Counted from the first letter of the stretch, positions 14,771-24,900 are shown. The stretch is 40,074 nucleotides of DNA from Corynebacterium sp. HMSC29G08 (GCF_001806875.1 NZ_KV786262.1:1-40074); one strand, 5' to 3'. The notes: a model not told the origin generated them from the letters alone. Program-made: numbers and translations.

Positions 14771-15580
14771 ATGACTACCCGGCGTGCCTCCCGCGCGGCG
14801 AAGGGCTGCGGCTGCGCGGGCCTGTTCGCCGTGGTGTTGACCATTGTGTTGGTTGCCGCAGTTGTCGCCTGGCTCGCCTCGCTCATCAACACTCCGGTGC
14901 TTCCCGCACAGCGCAAGCCGGTCCCTACCCACATGCCGCCGGATGCGGCTTTAGCGCCTCCGCTTATTAACGTCCACGCTCCCGGCCGCACCGCCAACAA
15001 CTTGGGGCAGTGGGCGCAGCCCATTGCGGACGAAACTCGCATCGACCCCCAGGCGGTGCGTGCGTACGGCAACGCCGCCTTGATTGCCGCCGAGGCGTGG
15101 CCGGCGTGCAACTTGCAGTGGAACACGCTTGCGGGCATCGGCTGGGTGGAAACCCGCCACGGCACCTACACCGGCCGCAGTTTTGACCCGGCGAGGTTGA
15201 CGCCGGAGGGGACGCCGGAGCCGCAGATTATCGGCCCTGCCCTGGACGGTACGGGCAACTTCGCCCTGATTGCGGACACCGACGGTGGTGTGTTGGATGG
15301 GGATACGGAGTTTGATCGCGCGGTTGGCCCCATGCAGTTCATTCCGGAGTCCTGGGCGCGCTTTGGCCGAGACGCGGACGGGGATGGTTACCCAAATCCC
15401 CAGCAGATTGATGATGCCGCACTGGGCGCCGCCAACCTTTTGTGCGCCAACGGCCGTGACCTATCTACTGAGGACGGCTGGCGGCAAGCCATTTATGCCT
15501 ACAACCACTCCAATGACTATGTGGCGAAGGTACGCGACGCCGCCGCTAACTACGCGTTGAACCAGCCAGCGCACCGCTAG
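14771..15580 (+). CDS. LpqU-like lytic murein transglycosylase
   Basis: A 269-aa membrane-anchored SLT_2/MltB-type transglycosylase that would cleave the MurNAc-GlcNAc bond of peptidoglycan. There is one N-terminal membrane segment (residues about 17-40). The catalytic Glu is Glu127 in LAGIGWVETRHG, followed by GPMQFIPESWARFG, an acidic DADGDGYPNPQQIDDAALGAANLLC segment and a YNHSNDYVAKV motif, all standard for the family. M. tuberculosis LpqU (Rv1022) is a lipoprotein at the same place before eno; here the cysteines near residues 13-15 precede the membrane helix and no clean lipobox is seen. The start is the ATG at 14771. Confidence 0.9.
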   Translation: MTTRRASRAAKGCGCAGLFAVVLTIVLVAAVVAWLASLINTPVLPAQRKPVPTHMPPDAALAPPLINVHAPGRTANNLGQWAQPIADETRIDPQAVRAYGNAALIAAEAWPACNLQWNTLAGIGWVETRHGTYTGRSFDPARLTPEGTPEPQIIGPALDGTGNFALIADTDGGVLDGDTEFDRAVGPMQFIPESWARFGRDADGDGYPNPQQIDDAALGAANLLCANGRDLSTEDGWRQAIYAYNHSNDYVAKVRDAAANYALNQPAHR

Positions 15581-15623
15581 GTGCACGTTTTTGCACATCC
15601 GACCCCACAGTCGGCCTGTATAA

Positions 15624-15686
15624 AACAATTGGTGTTCTCAATGCAGGCGGGGTGAAAACGTGCAACAATTGGACACGTACTAGTAC
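15624..15686. promoter_or_regulatory. Enolase upstream region with paired AACAATTGG repeats
   Basis: AACAATTGG occurs at 15624-15632 and again at 15664-15672, 40 bases apart (about four helical turns), followed by a ten-base palindrome GTACTAGTAC (15677-15686). A TATAAA hexamer lies at 15619-15624. No promoter with good spacing could be fixed by eye. The repeats are candidates for a regulator of enolase. Confidence 0.35.
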
Positions 15687-15708
15687 TTGTTCCACACCAA
15701 GGAGTTGA

Positions 15709-16989
<1,281 letters not shown>

Positions 16990-17001
16990 GCGCATATAGC
17001 G

Positions 17002-17048
17002 CCCCTGTCGCTGATCCCAAGGGGGGGGATCGCGGCGGGGGTATTTTA
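17002..17048 (+). terminator. Terminator of enolase
   Basis: CCCC (17002-17005), CGC (17009-17011) and GATCCC (17013-17018) pair with GGGATC (17026-17031), GCG (17032-17034) and GGGG (17037-17040) around a seven-base loop, followed by GTATTTTATA. This is a long, GC-rich hairpin ending in a T-rich stretch. Confidence 0.6.
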
Positions 17049-17050
17049 TA

Positions 17051-17080
17051 TTGCACTTGCAAGTGAAAAGTCCGTAGTCT
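17051..17080 (+). promoter_or_regulatory. Putative promoter and 12-bp palindromic operator of the HTH-PIN module
   Basis: TTGCAC (17051-17056) and TAGTCT (17075-17080), 18 bases apart, look like -35 and -10 elements. The perfect palindrome CACTTGCAAGTG (17054-17065) overlaps the -35. It is a natural operator for the HTH antitoxin that follows, consistent with autoregulation of type II toxin-antitoxin operons. Confidence 0.5.
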
Positions 17081-17128
17081 GGTCTTCCAGATCAAATTAC
17101 GCAGCATTGAGCATGTTGGAGGTGTTTC

Positions 17129-17575
17129 ATGTCTGCAAAAGTTATGCAAGAAAGCCAGCTTACGATCAGTGAAAACACTGTCCGTGATGCTCGTGATGTG
17201 CGGTTGGAACCAGGTGTTTCGCTGTCACTGGTTGACCAAAACGGAAAAACCCTGCCGCTTTCTTCCAGCTTGGAAGATGTGCTGTTGCAGGCGCTGGCAT
17301 CGATTGCCCGAAATGGTGAGGTGTCGATTTCCCGTGTGCCCGATGAGCTTTCGAGCAACGCTGCGGCAGATATCTTGGGGGTTTCTAGACCCACGTTGCT
17401 GAAGTGGGCACGTGAAGGTGTAATTCCGTCGTTCAAGGTTGGAACGCATACCCGCTTTAAACGTGACGCGGTAATGGAGCTCAAGGCGCAACGCGCTAAA
17501 GAGCGACGTGATGCGTTTGCTCGCCTGCGTGACTTTGAATGGGAGAACCGAGAAGTTCTCGATATTGAGTTCTAA
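17129..17575 (+). CDS. HTH (excisionase/MerR-like) antitoxin of a PIN-toxin pair
   Basis: 148 aa. Residues about 95-135 form an excisionase-type winged helix: SSNAAADILGVSRPTLLKWAREGVIPSFKVGTHTRFKRDAV, split as helix-turn-helix then wing. The N-terminal 90 residues are a separate domain with no motif I know; the C-terminus (FARLRDFEWENREVLDIEF) is charged and could wrap the toxin. It is followed after 53 bases by a PIN-domain gene on the same strand, a known type II toxin-antitoxin arrangement. The upstream palindrome supports autoregulation. The ribosome site is GGAGG eight bases before ATG. It sits between eno and divIC, which are adjacent in M. tuberculosis, so it is an insertion. Confidence 0.8.
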   Translation: MSAKVMQESQLTISENTVRDARDVRLEPGVSLSLVDQNGKTLPLSSSLEDVLLQALASIARNGEVSISRVPDELSSNAAADILGVSRPTLLKWAREGVIPSFKVGTHTRFKRDAVMELKAQRAKERRDAFARLRDFEWENREVLDIEF

Positions 17576-17628
17576 GTTCGAGTCCATTTTCTTCTCGCAG
17601 CTGTGCGTCTCTCCTAGAATGAGGTGCT

Positions 17629-18201
17629 GTGACGCAACGAGTGTTTGTGGACGCGAATGTCCTCTTTAGCAAGACCTGCCGGGATTGGTTGTATTTTCTC
17701 CGGCAGGAAAACGAAGGCATGTTTCAGCTGAGTTCCACAAACGATGTCATGGTTGAAGTGCTTTATCATTTGAGAAAGAGAAGCCCCAAAGCTGGTAGTG
17801 ACATTCTGAAAGCGCACTTTAACCAGATAAGGGACCTGATTGATGAGGTAGTTGAGTCATTCCCGGGTGATGCGCAATTCACAGGGTGTGATAAAGGGGA
17901 CTACCACGTGCATGCGGCGGCGATCGCTTGCCAGGCAGATGTGGTTCTTACCAACAATTCGCCAGCGGACTTCACCGATAACGAAGATGCAGAGCCGTAT
18001 GAGATTTATACTGCTGACGACTTTTTCGTACTTGTAGCTGACTCGAATCCAGCATCGATCTTGCGTGTAACTAAAGAGCAATTTGAATATTGGGGAAACA
18101 AGCCGGGAAGTCGGCCCCTTGACAAAGCCCTAATAGCTGCGGGTTGTCCGCAGTTTGCGGAGCGAGTTCGTGAGAACTTGAGGAAAATCGCGTTGATGTA
18201 G
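17629..18201 (+). CDS. PIN-domain toxin (putative ribonuclease)
   Basis: A 190-aa PIN-fold protein. The first catalytic Asp is in VFVDANVLFSK; further conserved acids lie in DKGDYHVHAAAIACQADVVLTNN and the AEPYEIYTADDFF strand, matching the PIN layout D..E..D..D. The expected activity is Mg2+-dependent RNA cleavage, blocked by the upstream HTH antitoxin. It is longer than VapC (about 130 aa); the extra C-terminal 50 residues are helical. It starts at GTG 17629; a TAGAAT hexamer (17615-17620) ends nine bases before it, so an additional short or leaderless transcript for the toxin alone is possible. The codons are more A/T-rich than those of enolase. Confidence 0.85.
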   Translation: MTQRVFVDANVLFSKTCRDWLYFLRQENEGMFQLSSTNDVMVEVLYHLRKRSPKAGSDILKAHFNQIRDLIDEVVESFPGDAQFTGCDKGDYHVHAAAIACQADVVLTNNSPADFTDNEDAEPYEIYTADDFFVLVADSNPASILRVTKEQFEYWGNKPGSRPLDKALIAAGCPQFAERVRENLRKIALM

Positions 18202-18293
18202 CTCCTGTCTAGCCTTCTACTGGTGCTGGTGTCCCGAGGAAGCCACGTCAAAACCCCAAACGCCCCCACCCCCGACTAAGCTCAACAATCACT

Positions 18294-18887
18294 ATGACCC
18301 CAGATGCACCAAAGCCGCGCCGGAAGCGTCGCGCGCCGAAGACGGTTCCCGTTGCTTCCCGGGACCGCGCGCAGCGTGAGCAGGCCGAGGCCCGCAAGAA
18401 GCGGGGTCGCGCGAAGCCTTTGATCCTGCAGCAGGACCTCGCATCCACGGGCATCCTGATCGCGGTGATCCTCACCGTGCTGATCGCTATTGCGGTGCCG
18501 CTGCGTAATTACTACGAGGGGCGTAGCGAGATCGCCCGTGCCCAGGCGTCCATTGAGGCGCTCCAGCAGCGTAAAGACGAGTTGGAGGCGGACATCGCCC
18601 GCCACGAGGACCCGGTCTACGTTGAGCAGCAAGCACGCCGACGCCTCCGCGTGCTTGCAGAAGGGGAGTCTGCCTGGCGCATCATCGACCCGCGCATGAC
18701 GCAGAACCCCGCGATTACTAGCGAGGAAGCGCCTGACGACCGCGAGTGGCACCAGTTCCTCTGGGACAGCCTCCGTGAAATCCCCGAAGTCGAAGCTCAC
18801 GAGGCCGAAGCCGAAGCACCTGAAGCCGACATCCCCGTGCCCGAAGAGCCCGAGGAAGCTCCAGCACCCGAATCCATTGAGCATTAG
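18294..18887 (+). CDS. Septum formation initiator (DivIC/FtsB-like) protein
   Basis: A 197-aa bitopic division protein. A basic cytoplasmic N-terminus (residues 1-45) is followed by one membrane helix (STGILIAVILTVLIAIAVPL, about 51-70), a short coiled coil (EIARAQASIEALQQRKDELEADI) and the conserved EDPVYVEQQARRRLRVLAEGE motif of the DivIC/FtsB family, then an acidic Glu/Pro-rich tail. It acts at the septum with FtsQ/FtsL-type partners. It corresponds in place to Rv1024. A TAAGCT hexamer (18277-18282) ends 11 bases before the ATG and there is no Shine-Dalgarno sequence, so a leaderless or very short leader is likely. Confidence 0.92.
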   Translation: MTPDAPKPRRKRRAPKTVPVASRDRAQREQAEARKKRGRAKPLILQQDLASTGILIAVILTVLIAIAVPLRNYYEGRSEIARAQASIEALQQRKDELEADIARHEDPVYVEQQARRRLRVLAEGESAWRIIDPRMTQNPAITSEEAPDDREWHQFLWDSLREIPEVEAHEAEAEAPEADIPVPEEPEEAPAPESIEH

Positions 18888-18888
18888 A

Positions 18889-18921
18889 CCGTGAGCATGC
18901 TTTGTGGCTGCATGCTCACGG
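18889..18921. terminator. Bidirectional hairpin between divIC and the glycosyltransferase operon
   Basis: A perfect 12-bp stem, CCGTGAGCATGC (18889-18900) with GCATGCTCACGG (18910-18921), around a nine-base loop. It lies between the convergent divIC and 1256-aa glycosyltransferase genes and could end transcription from both sides. T-tracts are weak. Confidence 0.7.
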
Positions 18922-18938
18922 CATCCTCTTCCAGGAGT

Positions 18939-21900
18939 CTAAAACTCTTGCATATTTCTGATTATCAAGTGCTGATGCTCTTTGTCTATTGGGTACAGAC
19001 AGTCTTGAATCAGGCCCTCATCGTTTATGGGAGTTTGCTCTGCATCAGCAATGCTGGAGACCACGGGGGTGTCTCCGCTTGCGTCAAGCCAGAGTGAGAG
19101 GAGGTAATCATCCTCTATTCCCTCGGCGGATTCTCGGATAAGAAAATATTCAAGTTCAAGCCTGTGACGGCATGGCAATTCCGCAAGGGGGTGAATCTCA
19201 AACAGCGCACCTGGGAGGGTTTGGGATGCCCACCTGTCCGCCGGTGAATCCGTGAATACAGCGATTCTTTCGAGGTCTGGGAGTTCCTGAGCTGCCAGGT
19301 TCTCCTGTGGCTCAGAGACTGGTGTGTGTACAGGCTGTGGTGATTTAGCCGTACTAATGCTGTCGTGATTTATCTCAACTGGCTGCGAAATGCCGCGCAA
19401 TGCAATCTCTAGACGGCTTTTGAGTGGCAGCTCTGTATTCCACCAAGCAAGTGTTCGTACTGCGGAGGGGTTGATTTCTAAGAACGTTTGCAGCGTATTG
19501 GGATTGGTTACCGCAATAGCATCTGCTTTCCTTGCCACTGCCCAAAATTGGCGCGGCAGAGGAGTCGGTGATTCCCATATGAAGCACGTCGTGGCACCGA
19601 GTAGTCGTGCGCGGTCTAGGAGCTTCGTGGCCTCACATTGGGATGTCTCATTTACTTGCTGAAGCTTCTTTTTCCAAGGACCGGAATTGTTTCCTGAAGG
19701 GTGAATAACTGCGACGTCAAACGTGGCGTCGAGAAGCTGCATGAAGGAGTCGGGGGAGAGGTCCACGGTGTTGAGAAGCTGGGTCCATTCCTTGCTCGTG
19801 GCGCGGTCAGACACTAGTGCGACGCGAGTATCAGCAATAGATTGATTCAGCACTGCGGGCGAGTTCGTCCGCAGCAGGGGTTGGTTACTGTAGTGAGAAG
19901 CGCTCGGTCGCGTTGGGTCCCACTGTGGGATCCCGTAGACATTTGGCAATACGCAGCAGTCGATTTCGGCAAGATGGAAATCTTTGGGCAGTGGATGGTT
20001 TCCAATAACTGCGCGGGCTGTCGCTGCTTGGAAGCTATTCCAAGCGATCTGCGCGCCAAAGTGAGTCCGTAGCTCACCATTCGAAGCTTTCGCAATCCAT
20101 GACAAAGTCTCGTAGTCATCAATGAACCAGATACTAGGTATGCCAGCTTGGTCGGCGGCCTGAAGGACTGGTAGTGCTAGCCACCATGGCCCCTGTACCG
20201 CCAGTTCGGAGTGAGACAAGGCGACAGGCACTACCTGTGCCTTCACCATTTCAAACCAGCGGTCGACCCGGACGTACCCATCAACTTGGATGTGGACATC
20301 GTTCGGGGACTCTAGTGAAACCTTGGAATCAGCGAGAGGAGCGTAACCTTCGTTGTCAATAAAAGCTGGAGGTGTTACTCCGACGAATGTCTGAATCGCC
20401 GGAGCAAGTTCTGCCTCATCGAATGCGGCACCAGAAGGGCGGATCATTGCAATCTTGCCATTGGCGGGTTCGCTACTTGGCTGTGGGGGGAGGAACTGGG
20501 TGAATCTCTTCTCGTCTGCGGCGGCGATCCCCCGGAAAAACATTTCGGCGTCTTTCAAAGGACCGCGGTGGTCTCTGGTAAGAGGGATATTCTCATCCAG
20601 CACTGAGATAGCCGTTTCAGGATCGTTGTCATACCACGCGTCACGGACTGTCTGAAGTACTCGATCTGCCGCGGTGCTTGGTGTCTGTGCTGTGCCGGAT
20701 GACCTGAGTGAGAAGATCAGATCCAGCCACTGAGCCCGCACTTCTGTGGTGCTGTATTTAGTGGCGTGATTCTGTGCAGACTCCGAGAGGCGTTCAAAGT
20801 CGATATCGGTGGAGACTTGAGAAATGAATCTGGCCGCCTCGGCAGTGGAATCGAAATTGAACGCTTCCCCGATAATCTCTTCTGATCCTTCGCGGCGCCA
20901 TGCAATAGGAACGGCACCGCTTGCGGCTCCTTCGATCGCAGACAGGTGGAACGTTTCACGTGTGGACGGTGAAAGTAACCAGCCAATATCTTGGAGCCAG
21001 TTCGCCATATCCGGGGAGAATGGCTCAAAGACGAGCCTCTGTTGCAGCAGGGGGTTTGAACCGATTCGACGATAGAATTCTCGGTAAGAATCTTGATGGG
21101 CTGACTTCTTCCATTCCCACGCGTAGTTCCAAGGGGAATGACCTCGGATGTGGAGGGTGAAGCGCTCGTCGATAGCTACCAACGTCTCCAGGAGGTCAAG
21201 TGCTCGGTCGGGGCGTTTGAGGATTGGTACGATGCCCACGAGACCGATATTGAACCTGGCGTTTGGAGATTTGCGTCGAGCAAGGTCGCCAAAGTTAACG
21301 CTGTTAGGGATGACTATTAGCTTTTCTTCTGGCCACCCCCGCATGTCAATTGCCTTTTGCCGGTAGAATTCAGAGGCAAAAACGATGGCGGCGCAATTAT
21401 CAATATTGAGCTCAGTAATCCAATCCTGCAGCAATTCGTACCCGTGCAGGTGCACAATGAGTTGCTGATCGGGACGGACATGCTGCGAGTACCAAATAGC
21501 GTTTTTAGAGGCGAATTCCGCGATGATTACCTCTGCAGCGTTAAGCAACGGTTGGCTTTTCTGTGGCTGTGGCTTTGCATTCGCTTCGAATAGATCGACG
21601 CTTAGGGCGATGTCTGAGCGTTGCATCAGTGAATCAACGAGGTCACCCGCAAATTTAAAGTCAGCACCGACCAGCAGCACACGAGTAGGGGTTTCATTGA
21701 AAGACGGGGTGCGGGCGTAATCGGGAAGATCCGACTCGAACAATCGGCCGAAGGCGGTTGGTTGAGCACCCGAAACTAACTCCTGTGGCGCAGCCAAGCT
21801 CTTGAGCGATACAGCGCGTTCTTGTAGCCGCAAAACAGCATCACCCTGGCGCAGGATACTTTTGAGCAGATTGACTTCGTCTTCGGTACAGGATGCGGGA

Positions 21901-22709
21901 ACGACGTAGACGTAGGCGCAATCGGTATTCAGGCGCGAAGCGTCTTCAATGAAATGCGTGCCTGGATAATTCTCAAGGGGGTGGAACCCATCCTTCTTCT
22001 CGTCCTTGTTAGCAATTACTAGAACTGGTGGAGGTTTCCGGATAGGACTCGCTTCGCGGACAAGTGTCTCAAAAGAGTGGGGCATCCACTTCGCGCCGAA
22101 ACGGTCAAAATCAAACACAAAAGTTATTGGTCCAAGAGCACCTGCTGGTGCTGCTTCAAGCGGCAAGGGCTCAAGCAGACGGGTTTTTGAGGTGGCGGAG
22201 GGCACGCGACTTTCCACGAATGCTCTCGCATCTGGAGTTGCAAAAAGTAATAGGCGGGCACCATTTGCGGTGATTTGGACACTGCTTAAATCGAGGTGTT
22301 TTGGATTACCGGGATTCAGTGGATCGTCGGCAAGGAGGGCCCAATGAACAGGTTGAATTGACTTCCCGCCTGCGATATAGCGGCTCAGGTCAATGCCCTG
22401 AGTTAGCACAATGTCGTACTGGATCTCCCTATCGATGACGGCTTCTCGTAGCACCGAGCGAGCATGAAAGCGGGGCGGGACAGAATCGGTCGATGAATCA
22501 AGATCAGGATCGTTTGTAAGGTTTAGCAAACGTGCACCACAATCGCTCAGCTTCTGTTCGAAGTTAGGAACGTCGCGATTCAACGCTACGGTGACGTCGA
22601 AATTCGACTCCTGCATGTATTGGGTAGAGGCAATGACCCATTGCAGGTGTAGTGGGCTTTTGAGGATTCCTAGGTCGGGGCAAAAAAGAATCGTCGGTTG
22701 CACGTCCAT
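18939..22709 (-). CDS. 1256-aa multidomain glycosyltransferase (GT4-type core)
   Basis: A very large cytoplasmic protein with several Rossmann-like regions. Residues about 1-370 are an N-terminal domain starting PTILFCPDLGILKSPLHLQW. About 390-640 is a GT-B, GT4-type unit: IVHLHGYELLQDW, VFASEFYRQKAIDMRGWPEE, a donor-domain start at NIGLVGIVPILKRPDRALD near 490, and SPSTRETFHLSAIEGAASGAVPIAW with a Glu-rich nucleotide-sugar motif near 590. The C-terminal 500 residues hold another GT-B-like N-terminal half (GPWWLALPVLQAADQAGIPSIWFIDDYE near 860) and more alpha/beta sequence. There is no signal peptide or membrane helix. It is the last gene of the wecC operon, overlapping the 185-aa gene by one base (TAATG). 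Two linked transferase units are likely; the acceptor is unknown. Confidence 0.8.
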   Translation of the reverse strand: MDVQPTILFCPDLGILKSPLHLQWVIASTQYMQESNFDVTVALNRDVPNFEQKLSDCGARLLNLTNDPDLDSSTDSVPPRFHARSVLREAVIDREIQYDIVLTQGIDLSRYIAGGKSIQPVHWALLADDPLNPGNPKHLDLSSVQITANGARLLLFATPDARAFVESRVPSATSKTRLLEPLPLEAAPAGALGPITFVFDFDRFGAKWMPHSFETLVREASPIRKPPPVLVIANKDEKKDGFHPLENYPGTHFIEDASRLNTDCAYVYVVPASCTEDEVNLLKSILRQGDAVLRLQERAVSLKSLAAPQELVSGAQPTAFGRLFESDLPDYARTPSFNETPTRVLLVGADFKFAGDLVDSLMQRSDIALSVDLFEANAKPQPQKSQPLLNAAEVIIAEFASKNAIWYSQHVRPDQQLIVHLHGYELLQDWITELNIDNCAAIVFASEFYRQKAIDMRGWPEEKLIVIPNSVNFGDLARRKSPNARFNIGLVGIVPILKRPDRALDLLETLVAIDERFTLHIRGHSPWNYAWEWKKSAHQDSYREFYRRIGSNPLLQQRLVFEPFSPDMANWLQDIGWLLSPSTRETFHLSAIEGAASGAVPIAWRREGSEEIIGEAFNFDSTAEAARFISQVSTDIDFERLSESAQNHATKYSTTEVRAQWLDLIFSLRSSGTAQTPSTAADRVLQTVRDAWYDNDPETAISVLDENIPLTRDHRGPLKDAEMFFRGIAAADEKRFTQFLPPQPSSEPANGKIAMIRPSGAAFDEAELAPAIQTFVGVTPPAFIDNEGYAPLADSKVSLESPNDVHIQVDGYVRVDRWFEMVKAQVVPVALSHSELAVQGPWWLALPVLQAADQAGIPSIWFIDDYETLSWIAKASNGELRTHFGAQIAWNSFQAATARAVIGNHPLPKDFHLAEIDCCVLPNVYGIPQWDPTRPSASHYSNQPLLRTNSPAVLNQSIADTRVALVSDRATSKEWTQLLNTVDLSPDSFMQLLDATFDVAVIHPSGNNSGPWKKKLQQVNETSQCEATKLLDRARLLGATTCFIWESPTPLPRQFWAVARKADAIAVTNPNTLQTFLEINPSAVRTLAWWNTELPLKSRLEIALRGISQPVEINHDSISTAKSPQPVHTPVSEPQENLAAQELPDLERIAVFTDSPADRWASQTLPGALFEIHPLAELPCRHRLELEYFLIRESAEGIEDDYLLSLWLDASGDTPVVSSIADAEQTPINDEGLIQDCLYPIDKEHQHLIIRNMQEF

Positions 22710-23266
22710 TACATAGTCCTCCTGTACTCATTTTCAAGAAAACGTTCGAGTAGGGTCCAGAGCTCCGATTGCGGTGCGTTCTCCTCGCGGTCTTCCTCGG
22801 GGATCTGTGCCAAGTTAACTGTTGAGGTGGACTGGATGAAGGCCTCGTCAATACCTAAAGGACGTTCGGGTCGTGGCAAGTAAAAAACAATTCCGCCGCG
22901 TGCACGAATTTGGCGCCCAGCGTCGAAGACTTCCTGTGCAAGGTAATGGCGAGCTCCAGAATCAGCTTTCAGCCAAGGGCCCGAGTCAAAAGCAGCGTTG
23001 TCAATTACTAGGGCTTCAATCTGACGTGGGCGCGCTTGATCTACGGCGGCTCCGGGCACCGCCCACACAGGGGCGAATCCATTGTCACAAAGTGTTTTGT
23101 GGAGTTCGGGCGAGCCGACGAACAGCAGCTGTCTACCTTCGGGGTAGTGATTTACGCCAAGGACTTCTGCGAGTGTGATCCCGTTTGGGGCCTGCTTAAC
23201 AGGGGGAGTTGATGATCGCCCTAGTCGTTCCAGCAGTGTGGCGACATTTCCAGATGGGGAACGCAT
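22709..23266 (-). CDS. 185-aa hypothetical protein of the glycan operon
   Basis: A cytoplasmic alpha/beta protein of unknown family. GRQLLFVGSPELHKTLCDNGF and RQIEALVIDNAAFDSGPWL alternate strands and helices like half a Rossmann fold, and RGGIVFYLPRP resembles a later strand; it could be an incomplete GT-B domain or a partner of the large transferase. The start is the ATG at 23266, two bases after the stop of the 543-aa gene; a longer frame to 23323 would overlap that gene. It ends in a one-base overlap with the 1256-aa gene, so all three are translated from one mRNA in close coupling. Confidence 0.7.
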   Translation of the reverse strand: MRSPSGNVATLLERLGRSSTPPVKQAPNGITLAEVLGVNHYPEGRQLLFVGSPELHKTLCDNGFAPVWAVPGAAVDQARPRQIEALVIDNAAFDSGPWLKADSGARHYLAQEVFDAGRQIRARGGIVFYLPRPERPLGIDEAFIQSTSTVNLAQIPEEDREENAPQSELWTLLERFLENEYRRTM

Positions 23267-23268
23267 GG

Positions 23269-24900
23269 TCAGATTCGATCCTCCTCGGCTAAATTGGGAA
23301 ATTTCTGAAGGACAAGATTCCAAAGTGTTTCACGGGCCTCATATGCGTCCCCTACTGGCGTTTTTATGTCGACGGGTTTGTGGGACAGAATTGATCCGTT
23401 CTCAACAAATCCCCAAGATTTAGCACGCGAACCTGCGTAGTCACTCCATTTAGAAGGCAGATAAGGGTTGACCGCGTGATGCTCTCCTGAAACTGCGTCG
23501 TTGACAATTAGGTAGTCAAGCTTGTCAGTCGTAGCCAAGAACTTCAGGTAGGGGAGCGAAGCATTGAATGAGACGCGGTCTTCTACCCCTTGGGCGCCTA
23601 CCCCTTCGTAAGCACGTTGGACAAGTTCGTCAAATTGCTTCTTAGAAAAGTTTCGTGGGCGGCGATTCCCCTCAGAGGCGGGAATATAGTTGGTAAAGAC
23701 GTGGAGATGCACCTTCTCCGCTATTTGCGCTGGCAGACTTCGCATCGCCGCGGTTACTTCGCGGATAGACCTCGAAGAGTAGAACTCACCGAAGTATCCC
23801 AAATTCAACTTATTCGGGTCAGGAAGAAGGGATGCTTCTTCCATTTCGTAGTAGCTACGTGGCAATGTGGGATGGTTGCTCACTTCTCCAATTTTGTCTA
23901 CCCGTTCGCGAAGTGCGGTGGATGGAATGTGTGCGAGCATGGTCAGCTTTTGGTTCGAATTAGTAAAAATAATTCGGTCTGCAAAAGCGTATGCTAGGTT
24001 CTCCGCCAGTGAGAAAACGGTGAGCTTGCTCGCATCAAGCTCTGGATACTTTGACAAAAGTGCGTCAACCATCGTGCCGCTTACTTCGTCTACGGGTACT
24101 TCAGTGCCGCGCGGTAAACCTTCTACATCGAGTGAGAGAGGGTCGGAGAATTCAGCTACCCAGTCAACACTGGGATTTCGTTGCTTAAACAAGAAACCCG
24201 CGTATATCGATGGCGCCCACATAGCTCGCGAATACACCATCTCGTATTGCGTGTTTTGGTGCATGTCATCTGCGATCTTGGCGGCTCTAACAGCGAAAGC
24301 TTTAAAAGGCTCCCAAGATGCCCAAGAAGCAGGCAACGGCAGAAAGTATTTTGAAGCGACGTATGGTTCGGCGATCCGCTCAATTGTTGGATCTTGCTTT
24401 TTCTTGTGCAGGAAAGAACAAGCGATCACGTCAAAGGTTTGCGAGAAATTTCTCAAACGCTTTGACGCGACGGTAGCACCCGTGTCCTGGAACGGGGAAA
24501 AGTTGTACAACAGCGCAAGCGCTTTTGGTTTTGGTTGCGCGGCTGTCCACGGAAACCCATGAGGACAGTGGAGCTGTATGTAATCCGAGTATGCTTTTCG
24601 GTCCTCAGGGGTCGTCTCAAAATGGCTGGGAAGCCAAGACACTGCGGCTTCCGAGATTTCTTCTAGCTCCCGATTGAGGCGCCAGTCCTTGTTTTGCGCT
24701 TGTTCAACCTTGAGCAGATTTATGAGGGAACAAGTCGCCTTGAGGTTGTCTGGTTGCGCTCCGGACTGCGCAATCTGGCTTAAATCAATATCCAATAGTT
24801 TGGAAATGGTATCCAAGGCTTTTAGGAGCTGTGGCTCACTCGCTCGTTTGATGTCAGCAAGCAGCGATAAGCGTTGTGCACTCAGGTCGGTGGTATCCAT
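23269..24900 (-). CDS. 543-aa glycosyltransferase-like protein (shares a domain with the GT2 fusion at 34141)
   Basis: 543 aa, cytoplasmic. Residues 1-110 are helical. About 120-540 form a GT-B-like body: LALLYNFSPFQDTGATVASKRL, YSRAMWAPSIYAGFLFK, WVAEFSDP near 250, ADRIIFTNSNQ near 305, LNLGYFGEFYSSRS near 365, KVHLHVFTNY and VNPYLPSKWSDYAGS near 480. The same ordered motifs occur in the C-terminal half of the protein at 34141-36198, so both belong to one family, which I read as a GT4-like transferase with the donor half starting at LNLGYFG. The start codon follows the stop of the membrane-protein gene with no gap. It is part of the wecC-led operon. Acceptor and donor are unknown. Confidence 0.75.
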   Translation of the reverse strand: MDTTDLSAQRLSLLADIKRASEPQLLKALDTISKLLDIDLSQIAQSGAQPDNLKATCSLINLLKVEQAQNKDWRLNRELEEISEAAVSWLPSHFETTPEDRKAYSDYIQLHCPHGFPWTAAQPKPKALALLYNFSPFQDTGATVASKRLRNFSQTFDVIACSFLHKKKQDPTIERIAEPYVASKYFLPLPASWASWEPFKAFAVRAAKIADDMHQNTQYEMVYSRAMWAPSIYAGFLFKQRNPSVDWVAEFSDPLSLDVEGLPRGTEVPVDEVSGTMVDALLSKYPELDASKLTVFSLAENLAYAFADRIIFTNSNQKLTMLAHIPSTALRERVDKIGEVSNHPTLPRSYYEMEEASLLPDPNKLNLGYFGEFYSSRSIREVTAAMRSLPAQIAEKVHLHVFTNYIPASEGNRRPRNFSKKQFDELVQRAYEGVGAQGVEDRVSFNASLPYLKFLATTDKLDYLIVNDAVSGEHHAVNPYLPSKWSDYAGSRAKSWGFVENGSILSHKPVDIKTPVGDAYEARETLWNLVLQKFPNLAEEDRI

